A DNA stretch of 64,000 nucleotides from Desmodesmus armatus. Taxonomy: Eukaryota; Chlorophyta; Chlorophyceae; Sphaeropleales; Scenedesmaceae. The notes under the pieces are model-generated. The model had not been told where the DNA came from. It saw only the letters and a list, made by a program, of their open reading frames with translations, and ran no database searches. The translations under genes were made by a program, and so were the position numbers. The stretch covers positions 62,001 through 126,000 of the forward strand of contig VIIQ02000072.1 in assembly GCA_007449985.2 (NCBI GenBank). Reading direction: 5' to 3'. Positions 45,021 to 55,800 of this stretch are shown here, piece after piece (the stretch's first letter is position 1; every line of letters begins with the position of its first letter).

Positions 45021-48000
45021 ATGTCAGCAAAGCTCTTGAGTGTGCGTGTGAACACTTCCCGGGTGCTGCTTGTATCTTTTGTTGCCATACTAGGCGTCAC
45101 AGCCTTCACAGCGGGCATAGCATTCAACAGCAGCTGCAGCTTGCGCGCTGGAGGAGCACCCCCTTCACCTGTCAACATATCAGACCCTCTGTTCGCAGCA
45201 AGGTTTGGCCGCGTAGCTGGCAGCAGCCGGATCAGTACAGGTGGCGAGGGTGGCGACATTTCTGCAGCACAGCAGTATATCAACATGACAGAGCACCCTG
45301 CATGCGCCTTCTTTCGCATTGGTGAGTCTTCAGACAGTGCCCCATGGTTATGAGCCTCGTTGGGGGAGCGCTTTTTCAAACAGGATTGGGAATCCTGGTA
45401 CACCCTGTTGAGCAAGGAGCGGACACAGGTTGAAGGCAGCTCAGGGGGGGGGTAGCAACTTAGACCTGGCCTGCTCTGGCAGAGTCTGCAGGGAAAAGGT
45501 GCTGGAAGGAGGGAGCGAGGAGCACTGGCGGTGAAAACCAGGGATCTCAAGGGGGAGCAACTCCCGGAATGGGTCCCTGACACAAAGAAACCCTGAGGGT
45601 GTACCGGGTTTCAAAAACTCTACCCTCGGCACACTTGCATCCGATGTGCGACATACGGTGTGGCACACTTGGCATGTGGGATGTGTGTCACGTGGGAAGG
45701 GAATCTCCACTGGGAGAGAACCATGCAGCTGGGATGCTTTGCCGGGGGGCATACGCTGCCGCACCTTGGAAAGCCACCTTGCCTCCTGCTGCTGTCGCAT
45801 GTACATGTGTGCTCCCCCCATCCCCTCCCCCCCCACACACACACACACACCTCCCCCCCCCCCCCGGGCCGTTGACTGTAGGTTCCCACAATGTACACAA
45901 CGAGCATGGCTGGGGTCCCTACGACCAGTGTGCCATGAACAAGCCCCATGACTGGCTCAAGAGGGCTCGCTCCAACTGCTACAGCTGCATCACGGGCGCC
46001 AACGTATGCACCCAGCCCCCCACCATGCTGTACCACCAGTACCTGGAGTACCTGCACCCAGAGAGGTGGGAGGGCAACCTGATCAGCTTGAAAGCATTCC
46101 TAATGACTCAGGTGAGGGACTGCAGTGGCAAACATGGAGCACGGTGCAGGGGGGGGGGGTAACGGGGGGGGGGGGGGGTACAGGGGGAGGGGGGGGGGCA
46201 AGCTGCTCGGCATGATGGTGTGTGTGTGTGTGGGGGGGGGGCGTGTGAGAGGGATTGAATGCATGTTCAGCTTGCTCTTACTCACCTGTCTGACCCCCTC
46301 CCCCTTCTCCCCCCCCCCACACACACACACACCGCCGCCGTGCCTCATAGTATCCATGCACATGCCCACGTGGGCACATGTACCTTTTGGCAGCCCTAGC
46401 ACCCTTTGTTCATGCTCATGCAGCTTGCATTCACTGACGTCTCCCCCCCCCCCAAGGGTGCTACCTTGCAGAACCTTGCACATGCCCACATGTACATTCT
46501 TCATGCCATGATGTGCAGCTTGGTCTCTCTACCCCCCCCCCCTCCCGCGCACCCCCCGCACCCTCCCCCCACCCACGCTGCCACTTTACAGAACCTTGAG
46601 CATGCCCACATGTACATTTGGGTTCCTGACCCCTCCAAGGTGGTTGTGCCCAACAAGAGTGAAGAGTTCTTCCGGGAATTCAGTGATTACATAAGTATAC
46701 GTCAGTTTGACTATGATGACGTAATCCAGGGCACGCCCTTCCAGGGAGACCCCTACTTTGGCAACGGCACCCTGGTCAAGTCAATGATGCCAGATGCTGG
46801 GTCCTACTCGGATATTGTTCGCATGCTGGTCCTCAATAGGTTTGGAGGTGAGTGCACTCCTGGCAGTTGAGACGGCAGAACAGCACTGCTAACTGTCTAG
46901 CCTGTAGGCGATGCGGCATTGGTGGTGTCGGCGGTAACTTCAGTCACTGAGAGTATACAGAATTTGGCTCAGAAACCGCCTTTGCCATCTGCCTCTTCAG
47001 CAGCAATTGCAGGCCAGATGTATATGGGACACGCCCACATGTTGTGCAGTGGTGGTGAGTGCAGCTCAACCTACGCATTGAACACACACACACACTTTGT
47101 GACTTCTGTTGATGGAGTACTGCTGCACACTGCTGTGTTGTTGATACAATGCTGCTGCTGCTGCACACTGCTGTGGTGTTGCTGATACACCTGTATATTC
47201 AGGGTTTTGGATGGACAATGATGTCGTGCTGTATCAGGACGTCACACATCTGCTGTCCACCTCCTACCAATTTGTCATGCGCTGGTGAGTGCACAATGCA
47301 GTAGGTTCACCGTAAAATCCGCAAAACCCTGCTAGTACATTGTCAAACCCTGACTATCCTGCAGGATGAAGCTGCACTCGGTGTGCACGGTGCGCATGCA
47401 TTCCGGTGAATACAAGATGGCGCATGCTGCAACTTGCATGTGCCTCAATTTGTATGTAATTCTTGTACCCTGTGCTGCAGCACCCTCAGCTGACTATGCC
47501 TTGCAGGAGGGACCTCAGCACAACGTGCATGCAATGCATTGTGCTGATTGCAAATTGTACTCAACAAAAACATTCAACGGCGCCGACCAAACCCTGCAGG
47601 TTGAACCTGCACAGAATGTACACACATCACAGTGACTGCAAGATGAGCTGAAAAGTGAACGAAACTGCGTGCGTGTCTTACACCCCGTGCTGGCCCTGTC
47701 CTGCAGGATGAACCTCCACATAATGCGCATGGAGAAGGGCAGCCGCTTGATGCAACGGGCGCTACAGCTGGCAACCACCCTGCCTCTCACCCACCCAGAT
47801 TTCAAAAATACAATCATTGACAAGCTCTGCAAGCCCAACGGCTACTTCCAGGTGAGCGGCCTATAAGACAATTAATAGTGATATTATAATTTGAACCTTA
47901 ACATCACACAGATGATGGCATCATCTGTGTCATATGTGTCATCAATAACATAACTGTGTTAGATGATGGGAAGCATGCTGTAGGCAGCTCAACATGCCAT

Positions 48001-49805
48001 GCCATGGCATGTGATTGGCAATCACAGGGGGGGGGGGTGTCTCAGCCTCGTGACAAGTCACACATTAGATGAATTAGTAACTTTATGCTTTTGCTCTCAG
48101 GCTGGAATCTCTCTGCAGGGTTGTTGAACACAGCGGACCAAGTATGTTGTAACGTGGTGTCTGCACTGGGTCCTGCTAGTGTACTCTTTACACCTGACGG
48201 CCATATTGGATTCAATCCAGCAGTGCATGAAGACACGTGGGCTTTTCTGTACATGTTGGCGGCACTGCTTGACTGAAGTGGACGTTTGTACCAACACGTG
48301 TGTTGCTTGCAGATCGTGGCATCCCGGTACGGTTTCACCGACATCTACAACGGCTGCTTGTTCAGGCTGCTGCTGCGGTACAACAACACGGGTCCACCAG
48401 ATGCCGTGCTGTACGACATGCCCCTGGGCTGGTGGGACCATGACTGGAAAGGCTGCTTCAAAAGCAGGTGCGTGGCGTCTTGGGGTTTCCAGGGGTGATG
48501 CGTCCCGGGGGGGAGCACTACTGTTACTGTTACATGGATAAGGCTGAGCCTGAACGCCCCGTAGGGAGCCAATGAGGCTCATGGGGCATCAACAACGCAT
48601 AGAACGCATCGGAATAGACATCATAGTACTCATCTGGGGATGCACTGACGAACATATTGGACATTACGATTGGGAAGGTTGCATGCTGGAAGTGAAAGTC
48701 ACTCCCGGTGATGATGATACTGGTGGAGGGGGGGGGGGTGAGGGAGGGAGGGGGGGTGAGGGGGGGGGGGTTGAGGGGGGGGGGGTGTGAGGGAGGTAGG
48801 GGGGGGGCTGGGAGGGGGGGGTGAGGGGGGAGGGAGGGAGGAGACATCCATGATTATGTGTATGGTGGTAGCTCCATTGTGTTGTTGGGACGTAGTTGGT
48901 GTGGGGGGATAGACAGATCCGGTGTGCCACACACGCATACTATCCATTTGGGTGGCACCCAAGACACCACCACGTATGGCCCCTCCTGCGAGGTTCAACC
49001 TGTAGTACAAGGGCGGGACACGGATTGGGTCCTGGGGCTTGCAGCCTCTTGTAATGCACACTGACTGACTGACTGACTGTCGCTGACAGTGATGGCATCA
49101 CTGGGTTTAGTCAGCCGCTGACTAAGGCTTAGTCAGCCACCGGTGTGTTTTGTGTTGGCTGCTGCAGGTTGGCTATCAATGACACCCAGTGGAGGGAGGT
49201 GGCCACACACTACCTTGCAATGCACAACAGGTGCGTGGTGTGCATGTGGAAAACTGCCCTCTCGTGAGGTTCTGCCTGAAGTTTCTTGCAGCTGTCAGGT
49301 GCTGATCTGGATATATTCAGCTCACAGTCCGAATGAGAGTCACATACTGCTGTGGAAGAGGCACTGCTGATCCCGCTGCAGTGGTACGAATGGCAGAGGG
49401 GACTCTGCAAGGTGCCACAGAGTGAGTTTGTCTGCAGTAGCAGCCAACATTGTTCGTCGTGGTCGACACGATCATCAGGATTGGCATACGTGAACCTACT
49501 TTGTTGTGCTGAAGTCGGCAACTCCCTACCAAACAATAGCCCTCACGTGTCATGCTAATACCGCCCTGCTGCCTTTTGTGCCCAGGTACCCCGGCGACCC
49601 GGAACTGGGAAAAGGTCCTAACCCTGAGACCACGCCGCTCAGCCGTGTTGTCAGAACAGTTGCTGCTTTCTGGGCTGCCTGCGGTCGTAAGGACTGCACT
49701 CCAGTGGAGGGCATGTCTATCGTGGCATACGACGGCTTTGATACTGGGCCGCCGTCCAAGCATGGGCACTTGTTGCGGCAGCTGATGCAGAAGCGGGGCC
49801 AGTAG
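45021..49805 (+). CDS. Type II membrane glycosyltransferase with DxD motif (GT32-like)
   Basis: Eight exons, phases matched throughout: 45021-45321, 45882-46111, 46592-46847, 47203-47284, 47707-47851, 48313-48467, 49168-49230, 49586-49805; 483 residues. A short cytosolic N-terminus and one hydrophobic anchor (VLLVSFVAILGVTAFTAGIA, about residues 15-34) give type II Golgi topology. The lumenal part holds HMYIWVPDP, SDYISIRQFDYDDVIQGTPF, then SDIVRMLVLNRFGGFWMDND (DxD at about D267-D269) and VVLYQDVTHLL. This R.GG...D.D arrangement is typical of the DXD-containing sugar transferases (Gly_transf_sug / GT32), where the aspartates bind metal and nucleotide sugar. Later conserved-looking parts are YNGCLFRLLLRYNN and MPLGWWDHDWKGCFKS. 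The donor sugar and acceptor are unknown; a role in cell-wall or N-glycan assembly is inferred. Introns 2 and 4 contain copies of the next exon's start. Confidence 0.85.
46112..46260 (+). repeat. Poly-G tracts at the start of glycosyltransferase intron 2
   Basis: Four G runs of about 9-13 nt follow donor GTGAGG. Poly-C runs lie near the 3' end of the same intron (about 46443-46453 and 46531-46541). Confidence 0.85.
46472..46500 (+). repeat. Copy of glycosyltransferase exon 3 start inside intron 2
   Basis: CAG|AACCTTGCACATGCCCACAT... nearly repeats the true exon 3 start CAG|AACCTTGAGCATGCCCACAT at 46592, 120 bp downstream. A weaker echo is at about 46350-46385. Confidence 0.85.
47364..47630 (+). 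repeat. Degenerate copies of glycosyltransferase exon 5 start inside intron 4
   Basis: CTGCAG|GATGAAGCTGCACTCGG (47364), GCAG|GAGGGACCTCAGCACAA (about 47507) and CTGCAG|GTTGAACCTGCACAGAA (about 47601) resemble the true start CTGCAG|GATGAACCTCCACATAA at 47707. Confidence 0.7.
48716..48840 (+). repeat. G-rich tract in glycosyltransferase intron 6
   Basis: About 125 nt composed mainly of GGGGGGTGAGGG-type repeats with runs up to 10 G. A G-quadruplex could form on the coding strand. Confidence 0.85.
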
Positions 49806-49833
49806 GAACCATGGGAGTTTGAGGGACCGCATT

Positions 49834-49838
49834 TGTAA
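49834..49838 (+). terminator. Candidate poly(A) signal TGTAA of the glycosyltransferase gene
   Basis: First TGTAA, about 29 nt after the stop at 49805. Confidence 0.4.
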
Positions 49839-49969
49839 CGCTTTGCCTGCACAATGTCTGTCCCTCATCAATCGTGCAAAACAGGTTTTGCATTTATGGT
49901 GTATAACAATCAGGTTGTGTGTGTGGCACAGTCGGATCAGGGGGTTGAACCTGCAAGCAGTGGTGTGCA

Positions 49970-50340
49970 AGCTTGCTGAATGCCTTGCCATGCTTGCGCA
50001 GCCACAGGCACATGCTCAACAGGCTGTCCACATCCAGCTTGGGGTTGGTGCTGGTGATGCTGTCTGTGGCTTCCACAGCTGCCTTGGACCAACTGCGCGA
50101 CACCGGTGCGCACCATTGCAGCCTGTCCCCGAGGCTGATTTGCCTCAGGATTGCCTCAGGATGTGCACAAGGTGTGGTGATGTTGCCCTGTCACCCAAGC
50201 AGTAGCGGCTTGGGCTGCAGCTCGTCCTGCGCTGGGTTTGTGCTGCTGTGTGAGTGCAATCTCACGTTCGACAGCCTGGCAGCTGTTTTGTTCACATGCA
50301 GCGACTGTGCTGGTAGCATGAAACTGCTTCAAGTGAGCTG
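49970..50340 (-). repeat. Dispersed repeat of about 370 bp, copy 2 (F-box/LRR-like relic)
   Basis: Matches 44185-44570. On the lower strand part of it reads SRSWSKAAVEATDSITSTNP and LLSMCLWLRKHGKAFSKL, which resembles the start of algal F-box/LRR proteins (SRSW..A followed by WLR.HG). It has no start, stop or splice structure and looks like a gene fragment that has been copied. Confidence 0.55.
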
Positions 50341-50696
50341 GTGGCGTAGCGCGCTTTGCCGGCGTTTTGGCCGTCAAAAAGGAGTCGTGCACGCATTTGT
50401 ACCCTGCTGAGGTGACATTCTCCTGACCTACAATCAGTCCAAGGAGGGTTTGGGGCTATGCCTATTCCCTAAACAATAAAAAAAGAATTGATCTTTCAAC
50501 AATCTATTTCTGCAGTGAAAACTTATATTGAATGAAACTGGACAACCAGCTGTCACCAAACAAAACGAAACCCCGCTGTCGCTGCAAGATTCTCTGCAGC
50601 ATCACCGTCCGCCAACATTTGCATCTTGTTCTTGGTGTGATCGCTTGACCTTGCGGGGGGCGTACTCTGCAAGGAACGCAATTGAGCAGAGCGATC

Positions 50697-52831
50697 ATGA
50701 GCTCTGCAAGGCAGAACCAGTCCAGCGCGGCAACGTTTGACACCTACCAGATAGAACACCCTTTTGCTGAAGGAACCTTCAGATACGTCGCCGAGGGACG
50801 CTACACCAACGGGCCCAGGTGGGCCCCCCCCCCCTCGCTTGACAAGCTTGGCAACAGGTTCGCTTGGGCATGCTGCTCCCTTGTATACAGACAAGACATC
50901 ATTGCCTTTGCCTATTCATTGACTGGCCACGAGCCATGCACGCTTGATGTGGATCTTTAGGGGGTGGGCAGCGCAGATCTGCAGGTCTGCAGGACCACGA
51001 TGGCACCATGGCCAGGGGGTTCCAGTTCTCAGTCAGTGCTTGACAATCACAAGAGGATGATTGCCACGGGATTGTTGTATGCAAGTGTGCAGATGCTTGT
51101 TGCACCAAACCTCGCCCACAACCCTGCACACACCCTCCTGCTCCGGCGTTCTGCGCGTTCTGGGGACCCTGTTGCAGCAGGTTGACGCACCCTTATCCTG
51201 CATGCCTGCTGCTGCTGCTGCAGGTGCAACCAGCCATGTGTGGGCAAGTGGTTCAAAGCAGGCCTGGCGTTTGAGGATACCTTTTTCAGCAAGGATCTGC
51301 AAGCAGTTGCCAAGGCCCAGGAGCTGATCGATGCCTTCAACGCCCTTCAGCTGATTGGGAACACGATCCAACTGAACCATCCCGCAGTTTGGGTATTTCA
51401 ACCAGGTTCAACGTGAGTGCACAGCACCTGCTGAATCAACAGCCTGCGTGTGACATCCGGGGGTGTCAAACATCGTTCAAAAGCAGGGGTGTCAGGTGTC
51501 ACTGCAAGCAAACCCCAGCTGTGCTTGTCATCACCTTCACTGCATAGAGCTGGTTGCCTCCCAAGCTGCGAGGGCTTCTGAAAATTCTGCAGGAAACTGC
51601 AGTCAGCCGTCCCTTGCTGCGACTATCCAGATTGGAATGCGTCCCGGCAGCAACATTACTGCAGCAGCCACACAACATGAGGCCTTGCACAGTGCAAGGC
51701 CTTCCAAAGTCATGTGCGCTCATCAATTACATCAACAGTCATGTGGGTGATAGGCTTGCGACAGGGCTGTGTCTGCTTCTTATGATCATACCCGCCTTCT
51801 TCCCATGCAGGTATGCTGGCCTCAAGATGTTGGTGGAGCCTTTCATCAAAAACTATGTAAAGTTCAACAGCAATTCGGGCTGGGCTTGCACTGACGACGG
51901 CTGGTGTGAGGTGAGGCTGTAGGCTGGCTGCCGGCCAGTCACTTTGGTGGACTCACTCTTAGGCTACCAGTAACATTTGGCGCTGCATTCGTGTTATCTT
52001 GAGTGCAGCAGCAGCGGGAGCCTCAAGCAAATTCTGCTCAACACGTGGGTTGCACAACTCACAGGTTCCGTCTGTGTTTGTTTTGGATGCTCAGGTGATG
52101 CAAGCACTCAGTCACTTCTCCTACCACAAGTCGGGCGGGCAGCTTGTGCTGTGCGACCTGCAAGGGGGCATCATGCCCCGCAAGGGAGCTGTGCTGACAG
52201 GTAGGATGGCATGTGCGGCCTGTTTCACAACCTGGGACTTACCTAAGTCAGTGACATAGCGTGCGTAACTGCTGCGGCACATCTGATTAGCCTCAGATAT
52301 CGGCATTGCATGAAGAGTTGAGGTAGCTGGTGTGCTGAGCTATGCTGCGGCGATATGCAGGGCACAAGAGGGTGCTGGCCCACCTATGGTCATGTAACAG
52401 TGCGTCAAGAGCAATCAAGAATTGTACTCTTTTGGATTGGTAGACTGCATGGTAGACTACAGGCAGCACATCAGTTTTGCGGCTTGCTCACACACTCCTG
52501 TGGCTCATGTTGCCTTGCTGCTGCAGATCCAGTCATCATGTCACGTCCACGGGACTATGGCGTCACAGACTTGGGCGCTGCGGGAATCAGCACGTTCTTT
52601 GCGCGCCACCGCTGCAACCGGTACTGCCAGGCTCACTGGCAGATGCCACGCGACACTACAGTGCACTACAGCCAGACCTCCAGCACAACTATGGAGCTGA
52701 TCGACCAGCAGCCTGCATATGGAGGCATCCACTTCGGCGTGCCTGTTATCTACGAGGATGAATCCGATTGTTACTACGATTCTGACCTTGACAGCGACTA
52801 CTACCGTGACGACTTATACAGCTTGGGTTAG
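50697..52831 (+). CDS. Alpha-type protein kinase (MHCK/EF2K-like), compact
   Basis: Atypical Ser/Thr kinase. Five exons: 50697-50818, 51224-51412, 51811-51910, 52065-52200, 52527-52831; 283 residues. Exon 4 could instead start at 52095 (same frame, ten residues shorter). Visible family marks: PFAEGTFRYV (about residues 22-31), a conserved Lys in VGKWFK, KFNSNSGW like the NSNSG of EF2 kinase, ALSHFSYHKSGGQLVLCDLQ (about 151-170), DPVIMS, YGVTDLGAAGISTFF (about 193-207, with the D-L-G and Gly-rich turn) and HRCNRYC (about 210-216). The two His and the C-x3-C match the zinc-binding set of the family. The kinase domain fills the protein, followed by a short tail rich in Asp and Tyr (ESDCYYDSDLDSDYYRDDLY). 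No calmodulin or WD40 part is seen, so the regulatory input and substrate are unknown. Confidence 0.88.
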
Positions 52832-55800
52832 TACTCGGGCGTACAGCGGCAGGAGCCCTGTTTTCACTGATGCTGACGTACGCGGTGGTCCAGTTGGATT
52901 CATTTACCTGGCGGCGCATCTATGGTGCTGGGCACAGCCTGGCTCAGGGGTGTTTGTATTCCCCTTATTTGGTGCTGGGCACCGCCTGGCTCAGGGGTGT
53001 TTGCATCCCCCATCTTTGGTGCTGGGCACAGCCTGGCTCAGGGGTGTTTGCATCCCCCATCTTTGGTGCTGGGCATAGCCTGGCTCAGGGGTGTTTGCAT
53101 CCCCCATCTTTGGTGCTGGGCACAGCCTGGCTCAGGGGTGTTCGCATCTACCATCTTTGGTGCTGGGCACAGCCTGGCTCAGGGGTGTTTGCATCCCCAA
53201 TCTTTGGTGCTGGGCACAGCCTGGCTCAGGGGTGTTTGCATCCCCCATCTTTGGTGCTGGGCACAGCCTGGCTCAGGGGTGTTTGCATCCCCAATCTTTG
53301 GTGCTGGGCACAGCCTGGCTCAGGGGTGTTTGCATCCCCCATCTTTGGTGCTGGGCACAGCCTGGCTCAGGGGTGTTTGCATCCCCCATCTTTGGTGCTG
53401 GGCACAGCCTGGCTCAGGGGTGTTTGCATCCCCCATCTTTGGTGCTGGGCACAGCCTGGCTCAGGGGTGTTTGCATCCCCCATCTTTGGTGCTGGGCACA
53501 GCCTGGCTCAGGGGTGTTTGCATCCCCCATCTTTGGTGCTGGGCACAGCCTGGCTCAGGGGTGTTTGCATCCCCCATCTTTGGTGCTGGGCACAGCCTGG
53601 CTCAGGGGTGTTTGCATCCCCCATCTTTGGTGCTGGGCACAGCCTGGCTCAGGGGTGTTTGCATCCCCCATCTTTGGTGCTGGGCACAGCCTGGCTCAGG
53701 GGTGTTTGCATCCCCCATCTTTGGTGCTGGGCACAGCCTGGCTCAGGGGTGTTTGCATCCCCCATCTTTGGTGCTGGGCACAGCCTGGCTCAGGGGTGTT
53801 TGCATCCCCCATCTTTGGTGCTGGGCACAGCCTGGCTCAGGGGTGTTTGCATCCCCCATCTTTGGTGCTGGGCACAGCCTGGCTCAGGGGTGTTTGCATC
53901 CCCCATCTTTGGTGCTGGGCACAGCCTGGCTCAGGGGTGTTCGCATCCCCCATCTTTGGTGCTGGGCACAGCCTGGCTCAGGGGTGTTTGCATCCCCCAT
54001 CTTTGGTGCTGGGCACAGCCTGGCTCAGGGGTGTTTGCATCCCCCATCTTTGGTGCTGGGCACAGCCTGGCTCAGGGGTGTTTGCATCCCCCATCTTTGG
54101 TGCTGGGCACAGCCTGGCTCAGGGGTGTTTGCATCCCCCATCTTTGGTGCTGGGCACAGCCTGGCTCAGGGGTGTTTGCATCCCCCATCTTTGGTGCTGG
54201 GCACAGCCTGGCTCAGGGGTGTTTGCATCCCCCATCTTTGGTGCTGGGCACAGCCTGGCTCAGGGGTGTTTGCATCCCCCATCTTTGGTGCTGGGCACAG
54301 CCTGGCTCAGGGGTGTTTGCATCCCCCATCTTTGGTGCTGGGCACAGCCTGGCTCAGGGGTGTTTGCATCCCCCATCTTTGGTGCTGGGCACAGCCTGGC
54401 TCAGGGGTGTTTGCATCCCCCATCTTTGGTGCTGGGCACAGCCTGGCTCAGGGGTGTTTGCATCCCCCATCTTTGGTGCTGGGCACAGCCTGGCTCAGGG
54501 GTGTTTGCATCCCCCATCTTTGGTGCTGGGCACAGCCTGGCTCAGGGGTGTTTGCATCCCCCATCTTTGGTGCTGGGCACAGCCTGGCTCAGGGGTGTTT
54601 GCATCCCCCATCTTTGGTGCTGGGCACAGCCTGGCTCAGGGGTGTTTGCATCCCCCATCTTTGGTGCTGGGCACAGCCTGGCTCAGGGGTGTTTGCATCC
54701 CCCATCTTTGGTGCTGGGCACAGCCTGGCTCAGGGGTGTTTGCATCCCCCATCTTTGGTGCTGGGCACAGCCTGGCTCAGGGGTGTTTGCATCCCCCATC
54801 TTTGGTGCTGGGCACAGCCTGGCTCAGGGGTGTTTGCATCCCCCATCTTTGGTGCTGGGCACAGCCTGGCTCAGGGGTGTTTGCATCCCCCATCTTTGGT
54901 GCTGGGCACAGCCTGGCTCAGGGGTGTTTGCATCCCCCATCTTTGGTGCTGGGCACAGCCTGGCTCAGGGGTGTTTGCATCCCCCATCTTTGGTGCTGGG
55001 CACAGCCTGGCTCAGGGGTGTTTGCATCCCCCATCTTTGGTGCTGGGCACAGCCTGGCTCAGGGGTGTTTGCATCCCCCATCTTTGGTGCTGGGCACAGC
55101 CTGGCTCAGGGGTGTTTGCATCCCCCATCTTTGGTGCTGGGCACAGCCTGGCTCAGGGGTGTTTGCATCCCCCATCTTTGGTGCTGGGCACAGCCTGGCT
55201 CAGGGGTGTTTGCATCCCCCATCTTTGGTGCTGGGCACAGCCTGGCTCAGGGGTGTTTGCATCCCCCATCTTTGGTGCTGGGCACAGCCTGGCTCAGGGG
55301 TGTTTGCATCCCCCATCTTTGGTGCTGGGCACAGCCTGGCTCAGGGGTGTTTGCATCCCCCATCTTTGGTGCTGGGCACAGCCTGGCTCAGGGGTGTTTG
55401 CATCCCCCATCTTTGGTGCTGGGCACAGCCTGGCTCAGGGGTGTTTGCATCCCCCATCTTTGGTGCTGGGCACAGCCTGGCTCAGGGGTTTTTGCATCCC
55501 CCATCTTTGGTGCTGGGCACAGCCTGGCTCAGGGGTGTTTGCATCCCCCATCTTTGGTGCTGGGCACAGCCTGGCTCAGGGGTTTTTGCATCCCCCATCT
55601 TTGGTGCTGGGCACAGCCTGGCTCAGGGGTGTTTGCATCCCCCATCTTTGGTGCTGGGCACAGCCTGGCTCAGGGGTGTTTGCATCCCCCATCTTTGGTG
55701 CTGGGCACAGCCTGGCTCAGGGGTGTTTGCATCCCCCATCTTTGGTGCTGGGCACAGCCTGGCTCAGGGGTGTTTGCATCCCCCATCTTTGGTGCTGGGC

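Larger units (their letters stand above)
49806..50696. other. Short intergenic region with a dispersed repeat
   Basis: Holds repeat copy 2 (49970-50340) and the presumed alpha-kinase promoter. No other exon supported. Confidence 0.45.

Noticed and set aside
46472..46519. Using the intronic exon-3-like copy as the true exon 3 of the glycosyltransferase
   Set aside because: After about 15 codons it loses the conserved continuation (WVPDPSKVV...), which is present only after the acceptor at 46591.
47364..47635. Intronic copies CTGCAG|GATGAAG... and CTGCAG|GTTGAAC... as coding exons of the glycosyltransferase
   Set aside because: They quickly hit stops or lose similarity, and none has a matching donor in phase; the exon at 47707 continues with a phase-matched donor.
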